Assembly (NCBI GenBank): GCA_024291935.2 | Contig: CM044322.1 | Coordinates: 66,393,405-66,457,404 of the forward strand | Source: Okapia johnstoni | Taxonomy: Eukaryota > Chordata > Mammalia > Artiodactyla > Giraffidae | DNA length: 64,000 bases | Reading direction: 5' to 3' | In this document: one piece after another, positions 9,592 through 21,120 of the stretch | Numbering within the stretch: the first letter of the stretch is position 1 | Layout of the letters: every line of letters starts with the position of its first letter | The notes under the pieces: generated by a model | Told to the model about the DNA's origin: nothing | Seen by the model: only the letters and a program-made list of their open reading frames with translations | Databases searched by the model: none | Program-made: the position numbers and the translations under genes

Positions 9592-12500
9592 CAGTGCAGT
9601 TCAATTCAGTTCATTCGCTCAGTCGTGTCTGACTCTTTGCGACCCATGAATTGCAGCACGCCAGGCCTCTCTGTCCATCACCAACTCCCGGAGTTTACCC
9701 AAACCCATGTCCATCGAGTCAGTGATGCCATCCAACCATCTCATCCTCCGTTGTCCCCTTCTCCTTTTGCCCCTAATCCTACCCAGCATCAGGATCTTTT
9801 CCAGTGAGTCAACTCTTCACATGAGGTGGCCAAAGTATCGGAGTTTCAGCTTCAACATCAGTCCTTCCAATGAACACCTAGGACTGATCTCCTTTAGGAA
9901 GGAGTGATTGGACCTCATTGCAGCCCAAGGGACTCTCAAGAGTCTTCTCCAACACCACAGTTCAAAAGCATCAATTCTGCGGCGCTCAGCTTTCTTCACC
10001 ATCCAACTCTCACATCCATACATGACCACTGGAAAAACCATAGCCTTGACTAGATGGACCACTGTTGGCAAAGTAATGTCTCTGCTTTCAAATATGCTAT
10101 CTAGGTTGACCATAACCTTCCTTCCAAGGAGTAAGCATCCTTTAATTTCATGGCTGCAATCACCATCAGCAGTGATTTTGGAGCCCCAAAAAATAAAGTC
10201 TGACACTGTTTCCCCATCTATTTCCCATGAAGTGATGGGACCAGATGCCATGATCTTAGTTTTCTGAACGTTGAACTTTAAGCCAACTTTTTCACTCTTC
10301 TCTTTCACTTTCATCAAGAACCTCTTCAGTTCTTCTTCACTTTCTGCCATAAGGGTGGTGTCATCTGCATATCTGAGGTTATTGATATTTCTCCCAGCAA
10401 TCTTGATTCCAGCTTGTGTTTCTTCCAGGCCAGCGTTTCTCATGATGTACACTGCATAGAAGTTAAATAAGCAGGGTGACAATATACAGCCTTGACAGAC
10501 TCCTTTTCCTATTTGGAACCAGTCTGTTGTTCCACATCCAGTTCTACCTGTTGCTTCCTGACCTGCATACAGTTTTCTCAAGAGACAGGTCAGATGGTCT
10601 GGTATTCCCATCTCTTTCAGAATTTTCCACAGTTTATTGTGATCCACACAGTCAAAGGCTTTGGCATAGTCAATAAAGCATAAATAGATGTTTTTCTGGA
10701 ATTCTCTTGCTTTTTCGATGATCCAGCAGATGTTGGCAATTTGATCTCTGATTCCTCTGCCTTTTCTAAAACCATCTTGAACATCTGGAAGTTCACGGTT
10801 CACGTATTGCTGAAGCCTGGCTTGGAGAATTTTGAGCATTACTTTACTAGCGTGTGAGATGAGTGCAATAGTGCGGTGGTCTGAGCATTCTTTGGCATTG
10901 CCTTCCTTTGGGATTGGAATGAAAACTGACCTTTTCCAGTCCTGTGGCCACTGCTGACTATTCCAGATTTGTTGGCATATTGAGTGCGGCACTTTCACAG
11001 CATCGTCTTTCAGGATTTGAAATAGCTCAGCTGGAATTCCATCACCTCCACTAGCTTTGTTCGTAGTGATGCTTTCTAAGGCCCACTTGACTTCCCATTC
11101 CAGGATGTCTGGCTCTAGGTGAGTGATCACACCATCGTGATTATCTGGGTCGTGAAGATCTTTTTTGTACAGTTCTTCTGTGTATTCTTGCCACCTCTTC
11201 TTAATATCTTCTGCTTCTGTTAGGTCCATTCCATTTCTGTCATTTATCGAACCCGTCTTTGCATGAAATGTTCCCTTGGTATCTCTAATTTTCTTGAAGA
11301 GACCTCTAGTCTTTCCCATTCTGTTGTTTTCCTCTATTTCTTTGCATTGATCACTGAGGAAGGCTTTCTTATCTCTCCTTGCTATTCTTTGGAACTCTGC
11401 ATTCAGATGGGAATGTCTTTCCTTTTCTACTTTGCTTTTCACTTCTCTTCTCTTCCCAGCTATCTCTAAGGCCTTCTCAGACAGCCATTTTGCTTTTTTG
11501 CATTTCTTTTCCATGGGGATGGTCTTGATCCCTGTCTCCTGTACAATGTCACGAACCTCTGTCCATACTTCATCAGGCACTCTGTCTATCACATCTAGTC
11601 CCTTAAATTTATTTGTCACTTCTACTGTATACTCATAAGGGATTTGATCTAGGTCATACCTGAATGGTCTAGTGGTTTTCCCTACTTTCTTCAATGTAAG
11701 TCTGAATTTGGCAATAAGGAGTTCAGGATCTGAGCCACAGTCTGCTCCCGGTCTTGTTTTTGCTGACTGTATAGAGCTTCTCCATCTTTGGCTGCAAAGA
11801 ATATAATCAATCTGATTTCGGTGTTGACCATCTGGTGATGCCCACATGTAGAGTCTTCTCTTCTGTGGTTGGAAGAGGATGTTTGCTATGACCAGTGCGT
11901 TCTCTTGGCAAAACTCTATTAGCCTTTGCCCTGCTTCATTCTGTACTCCAAGGTCAAATTTGCCTGTTACGCCAGATGTTTCCTGACTTCCTACTTTTGC
12001 ATTCCAGTCCCCTATAATGAAAAGGACATCTTTTTTGGGTGTTAGTTCTAGAAGGTCTTGTAGGTCTTCATAGAACCATTCAACTTCCGCTTCTTTGACG
12101 TTACTGGTCAGGGCATAGACTTGGATTACTGTGATATTGAATGGTTTGCCTTGGAAACGAACAGAGATCATTCTATCGTTTATGAGATTGCATCCAAGTA
12201 CTGCCTTTCGGACTCTTTTGTTGACTCTGATGGCTACTCCATTTCTTCTAAGGGATTCTTGCCCACAGTAGTAGATATAATGGTCACCTGAGTAAATTCA
12301 CCCATTCCAGTCCATCTTAGTTTCCTGATTCCTAGAATGTCGACGTTCACTCTTGCCATCTCCTGTTTGACCACTTCCAATTTGCCTTGATTCATGGACC
12401 TAACATTCCAGGTTCCTATTCAATATTGCTCTTTACAGCATCAGACTTTGCTTCTATCACCAGTCACATCCACAGCTGGGTATTGTTTTTGCTTTGGCTA

Positions 12501-12918
12501 TATCCCATCATTCTTTCTGGAGTTATTTCTCCACTGATCTCCAGTAGCATATTGGGCACTTATTGACCTGGGGAGTTCATCTTTCAGTGTCCTATCTTGT
12601 TGCCTGTTCATCCTGTTCATGGGGTTCTCAAGGCAAGAATACTGAAGTGGTTTGCCATGCCCTTCTCCAGTGGACCACATTCTGTCAGACCTCTCCACCA
12701 TGACCCATCCGTCTTGGGTGGCCCCACGTGGCATGGCTTAGTTTCATTGAGATAGACAAGGCTGTGGTCCGTGTGATCAGATTAGCTAGTTTTCTGTAAT
12801 TTTGGTTTCAGTGTGTCTGCCCTCTGATGCCCTCTTGCAACACTTACCGTCTTACTTGGGTTTCTCTTACCTTGGATGTGGGGTATTTCTTCATGGCTGC
12901 TCCAGCAAAGTACAGCCG
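9592..12918 (-). mobile_element. Near-full-length BovB (RTE LINE)
   Basis: About 3.33 kb. The minus strand begins with the short-form BovB leader (reverse of 12918 to about 12400), carries one long endonuclease/reverse-transcriptase frame and ends in the GAACTGAATTGAACTG-type 3' terminus at 9592-9610. The 9-bp repeat TTGTATTTT at 9583-9591 and 12919-12927 marks a clean insertion. It is the least damaged BovB in the window: one 1-bp frameshift, one C-terminal stop and one probable active-site loss. I infer that it is immobile by itself. Confidence 0.95.
9817..12395 (-). pseudogene. BovB ORF: endonuclease plus reverse transcriptase, nearly intact
   Basis: In an active element this protein nicks target DNA with an apurinic-type endonuclease and copies its RNA by target-primed reverse transcription. 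The likely original ATG is at 12395-12393 (MNQGKLE-type start). A missing A in an 'aattta-ctcag' block at about 12295 shifts the frame and creates a TGA at 12300-12298; the copy at about 15300 keeps that base. From ATG 12171 there are 784 open codons: GDWN (residues 54-57) and IDYIL (121-125) of the endonuclease, then FIDYAKAFDCVDH, a QGC motif and catalytic YADD (601-604, 10371-10360). The endonuclease SDH motif reads SDP (147-149). The frame ends at TGA 9819-9817, where the copy at 21336 has CGA, so a CpG transition probably removed the last ~60-70 residues. Confidence 0.9.
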
Positions 12919-12927
12919 TTGTATTTT

Positions 12928-13373
12928 ACTAACTGTATTTTATGTGCACATAATAACTACTTTTATACAAATATAAAAAACAAGACACATGGATTTAAAA
13001 CCTATCAGCAACTCATATGATTAACAATAAAGTTCACTGCACTATTGAACTACTTATTAATTATAGCTGCAAGAGAAAAAGAATGAGGAAATTGATTTTT
13101 GCATTAATATACTAATCAAAATTTATGAACTACACTTCTGCTTTTGGCAATAATCAAGTAAAATGTCCAGACTTAACCTCAACCATGAACAATTAGAGAA
13201 TGGGGAAAAAACACAACAAACAAAAATAGACATTAGGTAATTAATGGCATTGGATTGTGATTCCCCAAAGTGAGAAAACGATTAATGTGAGAAATAAAAT
13301 TGCCTAGAGACATATTACGAATGATAGTGCAGGGACAGAAATCCCAAGTAGAGCATAGTAAAATCACTGAACT
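12928..13373. other. Unrecognised stretch
   Basis: AT-rich single-copy-like DNA between two element insertions. No gene seen. Confidence 0.4.
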
Positions 13374-13383
13374 AAGCATATAG

Positions 13384-13582
13384 GTAAAAAATCCGCCTGC
13401 AATGCAGGAGATGCTGGAGACATGGGTTCGATCCCTGGGTCAGGCAGATCCCCTGGAGGAGGGCATGGCAACCCACTCTAGGATTCTTGCTTGCAGAATC
13501 CCATGGACAAAGGAGCTTGGCGGGCTACAGTCCATAGAGTTGCAAAGAGTGAACATGATTGGAGTGACTGAGCATGGGCACA
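13384..13582 (+). mobile_element. Bov-tA SINE with target-site duplication
   Basis: Forward Bov-tA lacking the first bases of the tRNA head, with an intact B-box-like GGGTTCGATCC near 13426. Flanked by a perfect 10-bp repeat AAGCATATAG at 13374-13383 and 13583-13592. Confidence 0.92.
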
Positions 13583-13592
13583 AAGCATATAG

Positions 13593-13953
13593 AAATTAAA
13601 GTTTAGGTACACTGAGGTAGTTATAAACTGCAAGGCATAGTTTAACAAAAGAGGAATCTGTATAGAAAAAGGGCACCAAAACTCTGCATAGCAATTGCAC
13701 CGAGTCTTCACAGAATACTAAACTGCATATGTGTACAATGAAAGTTTATGAGACTAGGAAAAGGTGATAGGATGATGGTATAAGCCAGATAATTCTCAGA
13801 GACTGCATGAGGTGCAGAGATATACAAGACCCAAACAACATTACTGGAGCATCAACTGTTGATCACTTTGGGCATTGAGTAAGGTTCCCAGGAGGTTAAT
13901 ATTTTTAGCAGAAAACAGTGACAGTAGTAAGCCTAATTTGTCTAGCCTAGACG
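13593..13953. other. Unrecognised stretch
   Basis: No repeat or coding pattern recognised. Confidence 0.4.
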
Positions 13954-13958
13954 TAAGA

Positions 13959-14427
13959 TTACTTTGCCAACAAAGGCCCATCTAGTTAAGGCTATGGTTT
14001 TTCCAGTGGTCATGTATGGATGGGAGAGTTGGACGGTGAAGAAAGCTGAGCACCACAGAATTGATGCTTTTGAACTACGGTGTCAGAGAAGACTCTTGAG
14101 AGTCCCTTGGACTGCAAAGAGATCCAACCAGTCCATCCTAAAGGAAATCAGTCCTGAATATTCATTAGAAGGAATGATGTTGAGGCTGAAACTCCAATAC
14201 TTAGTCACCTGATGTGAAGAACTGACTCATTTGAAAAGACCCTGATGCTGGGAAAGATTGAAGGCAGGAGGAGGAGGGGATGACAGAGGGTGAGATGGTT
14301 GGATGGCATCACCGACTCAATGGGCATGAGTTTGAGTAAACTCTGGGAGCTTATGATAGACAGGGAGGCCTGGTGTGCTACAGTCCATGGTGTCACAAAG
14401 AGTCGGACATGACTGAGCAACTGAACA
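13959..14427 (+). mobile_element. BovB 3' insertion with target-site duplication
   Basis: A 5'-truncated BovB of about 465 bp, starting in the region after the reverse transcriptase (ACTTTGCCAACAAAGGCCC) and ending 'gactgagcaactgaac'. A 10-bp repeat TAAGATTACT at 13954-13963 and 14428-14437 flanks it and overlaps the first BovB bases. An 82-codon frame at 13964-14212 is the broken C-terminal BovB protein. Confidence 0.92.
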
Positions 14428-14511
14428 TAAGATTACTGGTTGTAATATGCCTAAATTTTCTTCAGAGAAATATCAATTTTATAATCAAAACAGAAATGTT
14501 TAAAAATAATG

Positions 14512-14613
14512 TGGACCCATGGCTGATTCATGTCAATGTATGGCAAAAACCACTACAATATTGTAAAGTAATTGGCCCCCAACTAAAATAAATAAATTTA
14601 TTAAAAAAAAAAA
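14512..14613 (+). mobile_element. L1 3' terminus, about 100 bp
   Basis: The blocks 'catggctgattcatgtcaat' and 'caatattgtaaagtaattgg' followed by AATAAATAAATTTATTAAAAAA are the extreme 3' end of young ruminant L1 with its poly(A). The rest of the element is missing. Confidence 0.85.
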
Positions 14614-14679
14614 AGTCTAGAGAAAAATCAACCTGATGTGAGGATAATTTGCCTTCTAGAATTCATCAGCAGCATATTG

Positions 14680-17600
14680 TATTAAAGATTTACTGAGCAT
14701 GGCTTTGCTCACCAGAGCAAAACCCAGTATCCCTCACAGCTAGTCTCTCCCATTAGGAAGCTTCAACAAGCCTCTTATCCTCATACATCAGTGGGCAAAC
14801 ATAATGAAAACCACAATCACAGAAAACTAACCAAATTGATCCCATGGATCACATCCTTTTCTAACTCGATGAAACTATAAGACATGCAGTGTAGTGCCAC
14901 CCAAGATGGACGGATCATGGTGGAGAGTTCTGACAAAATGTGATCCACTGCAGAAGGGAATGGCAAGCCACATCAGCATTCTTGCCTTGAGAAACCCGTG
15001 AACGGTATGAAAAGGCAAAAAGATGTAACGCTGAAAGATGCACTCCTCAGGTCAGTAGGTGCCCAATATGCTACTGGAGAAAAGCAGAGAAATAGCTCCA
15101 GAAGGAATGGAGAGCCAGAGTAAAAGCAAAAACAACACACAGTTGTGAATGTGTCTGGTGGTGAATGTAAAGTCCAATGCTGTAAAGAACAATATTGCAT
15201 AGGAACCTGGAATGTTAGGTCCATGAGTGAAGGTAAATTGGAAGTGGTCAAAGAGGAGATGGCAAGTGTAGCAAACTGAAATGCACCAGAATAGGCAAAT
15301 TTAATTCAGATGATCATTATATTTATTATGGTGGTCAAGAATCCCTTGGAAGAAATGAAGTATCCCTCATAGTCAACAAAAAGTCCAAAATACAGAACTT
15401 GGGTGCAATCTCAAAAACGACTGAATGATCTTGGTTCATTTTCAAGGTAAACCATTCAATATTACAGCAATACAAGTCTATGCCCCAAGCACTAGTGCCA
15501 AAAGCTGAAGCAGAACAGTTTTACAAAGACCTAAAAGACCATCTAGAACTAACACCAAAAAAATATGTCCTTTTCATCATAGGATACTGGAATGCTTTAT
15601 ACTGGAAGTAAAAAGTCAAGAGATAACCTGGAGTAACAGGCAAGTTTGGCCTTGGAGTACAAAATGAAGCAGGGTAAAGACTAACAGAGTTTTGATAGGA
15701 GAATACACTGGTCATTACAAGCACTCGTTTCTAACAACACAAGAGATGAAACTACACATGGACATCACCAGATGGTCAATATTGAAATCAGATTGATTAT
15801 ATTCTTTCCAGCCAAAAATGGAGAAGCTCTATACAGTTGGCAAAAAAAAAAAAAAAAAGAAGAGCTGACTGTAGCTCAGATCATGAACTCCTGATTGCAA
15901 AATTCAGACTTAAGTTGAAGTAGGGAAAACCAATAGGCCTTTCTGGTATGACCTAAATCAAATCCCTTCTAATTATACAGTAGAAGTGACAAATAGATTC
16001 AAGGAATTAGATCTGATAGACAGAGTGTCAAACGATCTATGAACAGAGGTTCATAACATTGTATAGGAGGTGCTGATCAAGCCTTCTCAAAGAAAAAGAC
16101 AGGGTATAAAGCAAAATAGTCATCTGAAGAGGTCTTACAAATAGCTGAGAAAAGAAGAGAAGCTAAAAGCAAAGGAGAAAAGGAAAGATATACCCATCTG
16201 AATGCAGAGTTCCAAAGAATAGCAAGGATAGATAAGAAAGCCTTCCTCAGTGAACAATGCAAAGAAACAGAGGAAAACAATAGAATGGGAAAGACTAGAG
16301 ATCACTTCAAGAAAATTAAGAGTTACCAAGAGAACATTTCATGCAAAGATGGGTACAAAAAGGAAAGAAACAGTATGGACCTAAAAGAAGCATAAGATAT
16401 TAAGAAGTGGTTGCAAGCATACATAGAAGAACTATAAAAAAAAATGATATTAATGATCCAGATAGCCACAATGATGTGATCACCCAAAGTAGAGACAGGT
16501 GTCTTGGAGTATGAAATCAAGTAGGCCTTAGGAAGCATCACACGAACAAAGCTAGTGGAGGTGATGGAATTCCATTTGAGATATATCAAATCCTGAAAGG
16601 TGATGCAGTTAAAGTGCTTCACGCAATATGCCAGTAAGTTTGGAAAACCCAACAGTGGCCACAAGACAGGAAATAGTCAGTTTTCATTCCAATCCCAAAG
16701 AAAGGCAATACCAACGAATGTTCAAACTACTGCACGGTTGCACTCATCTCACATGCTAGCAAAGAAATGTCAAAATTCTCCAAGCCAGGCTTCTACAGCA
16801 TGTGAACCGAGAACTTCCAAACGTTCACACTGGTTTTAGAAAAGGCAGAGGAACCAGAGATCAAGTGGCCAACATCCGTTGGATCAGCAAAAAGCAAGAG
16901 AATTCCAGAAAAACTTCTGCTTCATTGACTATGCTAAAGCCTTTGACTGTGAATCACAACAAACTGGAAAATTCTTCAAGAGATGAGAATACCAGACCAC
17001 CTTACCTCCTTCCTGAGAAACCTGTATGCAGGTCAAGAAGCAACAGTTAGAGCTGGACATGGAAAAACAGACTGGTTCAAACTTGGGAAAGGAGTACCTC
17101 AAGGCTGTATATTGTCTGCTTATTTAACTTCTATTCAGAGTATATCATGCAAAATGCTGGGCCAGATGAAGCACTAGCTGGAATCAAGATTGCCAGGGGA
17201 AGTATCAATAACTTCAGATATGCAGATGACACCACCCTTATGGGAAGAGGTGAAAAGGAACTAAAGAGCCTCTAAATGACAGTGAAACAGAAGAGTGAAA
17301 AAAATGGCTTAAAACTCAACATTTAAAAAATGAAGTTCATGGCATCCTGTACCATCACTTCATGGCCAATAGAAGAGGAAACAATGGAAACAGTGACAGA
17401 CATTATTTTCTTGGATTCCAAAATCACTGCAGATGGTGACTGCAATCATAAAATTAAAAGACGCTTGCTCCTTGGAAGAAAAACTATGACAAATGTAGAC
17501 AGCATACTAAAAAGCAGAGGCATTACTTTGCTAACAAAGTAATACACAGTCAAATCTATGTTTTTTCCAGTAGTCGTGTCCAGATGTGAGTGTTGGACTA

Positions 17601-17982
17601 TAAAGAAGTCGAAGAATTGAAACTTTTGAACTGTGGTGTTGGAGAAGACTCTTGAGAGTCCCTTGGACTGCAAGGAGATCAAACCAATCAGTCCTAAAAG
17701 AAATCAATCCTGAATATCATTGGAAGGACTGACACTGAAGCTCAAGCTCCAATACTTTGGGAGCCTGATGTAAAGAGCCAACTCCTTAGAAAAGACCCTG
17801 ATGCTGGGAAAGATTGAAGGCAGGAGAAGAAGGGGATGACACAGGGCAAGATGGTTGGATGGCATCACCAACTCCATGGATATGAGTCTGAGCAAGCTTC
17901 AGGAAATGGTGGAGGACAGGGAACCCTGGTGTACTGCAGTCCATGAGGTCGCAAAGAGTCGGACATTACTCAGCAAATGAAC
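14680..17982 (+). mobile_element. Near-full-length BovB, heavily decayed
   Basis: About 3.3 kb in forward orientation. The leader starts at AAGATTTACTGAGCATGGC, sharing its type with the copy at 29139. The endonuclease region (15200-15900) keeps an SDH-type motif ('tcagatcatgaactcc' at 15878), and the reverse transcriptase has RYADDTT at 17216-17236. Many frameshifts and in-frame stops split the protein into short frames. An 18-nt A-run at 15842-15858 replaces coding sequence. The 3' end decays near 17975. No clear TSD. Confidence 0.93.
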
Positions 17983-18058
17983 ACCAACTCTTAAAGGAGA
18001 AAATAAATTCTAGACATTCAGCAATGTAGTAGTTATAATGCTCAACACCTAATTAAGA

Positions 18059-18216
18059 GTTTCCCTGGTGTCTCTAAGGTAAAGAATCTGCCTGCAATGC
18101 TGGAGAGGCAAGTTTGTTCTCTGGGTCAGGCAGATTTCCTGGAGGAGGGCATGCAACCTCCTCCACTGGGTCATAGGAGTCGGACATGACTTAGTAACTA
18201 AACCACGACACCATCC
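18059..18216 (+). mobile_element. Bov-tA SINE, internally deleted
   Basis: A forward Bov-tA head (TTTCCCTGGTGTCTCTAAGG, then 'aaagaatctgcctgcaatgc') joins the tail 'gagtcggacatgacttagt' after loss of about 50-60 bp near 18170. A short repeat AATTAAGA at 18051-18058 and 18217-18224 is a possible target-site duplication. Confidence 0.85.
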
Positions 18217-18413
18217 AATTAAGAAAATTTCTAGACGTGTCAAGAATCAGGAAAATGTGACTCATTAGCCAAAGAATAATGCTCAATAGTAAAGCTATTA
18301 ATAGAACTGGTAGAAAGGGTGAAAGTACCAAAAATTACTTTGCATATTTGTGTGTTATAAGATTGAAGAAATTAAAGGAAAAATAGAAACCTGAAAACCT
18401 AGCTGAAAAGAGT

Positions 18414-18565
18414 GAATAAGTGAAAGTTGCTCAGTCATGAGTGAAATTTTCCATGGCAGAATACTGGAGTGGGTAGCCATTCCCTTCTCCAGGGGGTTTT
18501 CCCAACCCAGTGATCAAACCCTGGTCTCCTGCATTGCAGGCGGATTGTTTACTGGTTTGATGATA
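18414..18565 (-). mobile_element. Bov-tA SINE, internally deleted
   Basis: Reverse Bov-tA with the GTGAAAGTTGCTCAGTCATG tail end joined directly to the 'ttttccatggcagaatactg' block. The segment with the 'gactctttgcgacc' motif is lost. The head ends near 18560. Confidence 0.85.
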
Positions 18566-18646
18566 CTAAAAGCAGATTAGATACTGCAGTAAGAGGAGCA
18601 CATTTGAAGAATAGCAATAAGAATTATCCAAAGTAGAGTGCAGAGA

Positions 18647-18864
18647 CAGGGCCTCCCTGATTTGACAGTTCAACAGTAAAGAATCCGCTTGTAGTGCAGG
18701 AGACACAGGAGATGGGAGCATGATTCCAGGGTTGTGAAGATCCCCTGGAGTATGAAATGGGAACTCACTCCAGGATTCTTGCCTGGGAAATCCGACGGAC
18801 AGAGGAGCCTGCAGGGCTACAGTCCAGAGAGTTGCACAGAGTTGGACACAACTGAACACAGCCC
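18647..18864 (+). mobile_element. Bov-tA SINE with target-site duplication
   Basis: Forward Bov-tA, diverged, flanked by a perfect 12-bp repeat AGAGTGCAGAGA at 18635-18646 and 18865-18876. Confidence 0.93.
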
Positions 18865-18879
18865 AGAGTGCAGAGATGA

Positions 18880-18970
18880 AAAATAGATTAGTGGTTCCTG
18901 GTGGGTAGGAGAAGGGATAGTGGGAAGAGACTGCTAGTCCATATTAAGTGTTTAAAAGTAAAATAATGTG
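18880..18970 (+). mobile_element. Possible ancient L1 3' end
   Basis: The block 'agattagtggttcctggtgg' and the following purine-rich segment, then 'agagactgcta', resemble the 3' region of old mammalian L1M elements. The similarity is short and partial. Confidence 0.4.
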
Positions 18971-19597
18971 TGATGGACAACATTTAATAAGTCTTTTGTT
19001 TATAATGTCCATGAGAAGGGCAAGTTACTAAGTTACTAACAAGAATTTTACCAAGCATGCACCTGGGCCACTAACAGTTATTTCTATATTGAAGAGACAC
19101 TATTACAGCATCAAATTACAATGTTTTGGTTAAAACATAGTGTATGATTATGATTGATCAATACTTTCTGCAGCTAAATGCCAATTTATATGTTATGAGA
19201 ATGTATTTTATACTAGGTAAAGGTTTAGTTAGGTTTAAAGTAACATAGGAATGAATAAAAATCCATATTACTCACCACCTGGTGAATAAGCTCTGATCAT
19301 GCACTAGCTCTCACATTATAATTAGTCTACAGTTTCATAGCTTCCATTTACTGCCTCAATGTATGCATCAGTAGATTTGTCACAATAAAAGATCATAATG
19401 TCAAGGAGACTTCTGTATATTTTTAAAAAATAAATAACTAATTTAAATGTAAATACAGCTTAGGTAGACTCATTCTGTGGAATAGAAACAATACCAGAAG
19501 TTATACATGTTTTAATATTATTATATTATTATCCTTTATTTCATTCAAAGACATGCAAATAACTCTGAAAGCAACCTTTATTTATCATGGTCCCTAA
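18971..19597. other. Unrecognised stretch
   Basis: AT-rich, no gene or repeat recognised. Confidence 0.4.
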
Positions 19598-19607
19598 ACA
19601 TAGAATT

Positions 19608-19824
19608 GAGCTTCTCAGGTGGCTCAAAAGCTACTGCCAACAGGAGCCACAGGAGTCTCAGGTTCATTCCCTGGGTCGGGAAGATTTCCTTGGAGGAGGA
19701 AATGGCAACCTACTCCAGTATTCTTGCTTAGGAAATCCCATAAACAGTAGAGCCTGGTGAACTACACTCCGTGGGGTCACAAAGAGCTGGACACGACTGA
19801 GCAACTGAGCATGCAGCAGAACAC
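19608..19824 (+). mobile_element. Bov-tA SINE with target-site duplication
   Basis: Forward Bov-tA with a somewhat altered head ('gagcttctcaggtggctcaa'), flanked by a perfect 10-bp repeat ACATAGAATT at 19598-19607 and 19825-19834. Confidence 0.93.
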
Positions 19825-19834
19825 ACATAGAATT

Positions 19835-20828
19835 AAGTAAAAATGAAGATTTGGAGGAAATCAACATTATTTGTCAAGAGCAAAGGAAGTTTGCTCAGAA
19901 TTCTCTAGGAAATCTCCAGATGACAGAAAACTAAAATTATAGTTTAATTTCATGCATTTTTTTTCAGTATTTCTAGATTTCCTAAAATTATTCACTTATA
20001 TCATTCAGACAGTCTCACAGAAGCCTTCTAATATCTAGCCTATATGCAAATAAATGGAAAATATTGATCATTGTTATAAGCATCGCTATGTATGTATGTG
20101 TATGTGTATCAAAACAAAAGGAATCAAGTACTCAAGAGCAATATATACCCATCAAAGCAATACGATTATTGAAAATTGACCAGCTAAGTTTTAGCCCTTC
20201 ACCCAGAGTTTTAGCCCTTTGCCAAAGGCTTGGATATTAATCAAACCAAGCATAAAATGTGTGTGGAGATCAGCCAGATAATTGATTAGCTTTTAAATTG
20301 AGCCATCAGTCTGTTCAAAGGCTAACTAGACCAATCTGTGACTGTGTCAATCCCATAATTACTCAGACTAATTATGTTAATCCTCTAAAATATGTTCCTG
20401 CAAAACGGCTAATGTCTAACATTATGGTTTTGCAATGACCTTAGTTCAATGAGGAAATGAAATCCATGTATGATCCACTGAATCAGATGAAATAGGATAT
20501 TTTAAGTACATGTATAGATAAGTAGACCCAAAATTGGTGAGATTAAATGAGTTTTAAAAAATTTAATCATCAAGGACTTGGCCCCCCAAAAAAGAGTATT
20601 AGATATATCTTCATTAGGTGGTAATGAATGAAGAGGTTATTATTTGGTAATTTATTTCTTCAGAACCCTGAATATTGATGTGCACACGTGTGCACACATG
20701 TGCCTGTACAAGTGCATCTTGGAATTTACATATGTATGTGGATAATTACTTTTATCAGAAAACATATTAAATTCAGATGAATTCAATATATTTATTTAAA
20801 ATGTCTACTATACCACAGATATTAATAT
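19835..20828. other. Unrecognised stretch
   Basis: About 1 kb with no repeat family recognised. It holds a tiny direct repeat GTTTTAGCCCTT near 20187 and 20209, and a CACACGTGTG-type alternating purine/pyrimidine run at 20683-20705. Confidence 0.4.
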
Positions 20829-21039
20829 TGTTGTTGTTTAGTTGCTGCTGTGTCCAACTTCTTTGCAACCACGTGGACTGTAGTCCACCAGGCTCCTCTG
20901 TCCATGGGATTCTCCAGGCAATAATACTGGACTGGGTTGCCATTTTCCTCCTCCAGGGGATCTTTGTGATTCAGGGATCAAACCACATCTCCTGAACTGC
21001 CAAGCGGAATTTTAACTACTGAGCCTGCAGGGAAGCCCA
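20829..21039 (-). mobile_element. Bov-tA SINE
   Basis: Reverse Bov-tA with a (TTG)n-like tail at 20829-20840 (TTGTTGTTGTTTAGTTGC), the 'tctgtccatgggattctcca' block and a head ending GCAGGGAAGCCC. Confidence 0.92.
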
Positions 21040-21120
21040 ACATTAACATTAGATGTTGTTAAACTACAGGTGAAAAAGAAGCAGTTGCTTGAGGACAGGA
21101 ATAGAAAACTAGATAATAAT

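Noticed and set aside
15842..15858. Long A-run suggesting a retrotransposon tail
   Set aside because: BovB sequence continues on both sides with no inserted element, so it is an A-tract expansion inside the decayed BovB.
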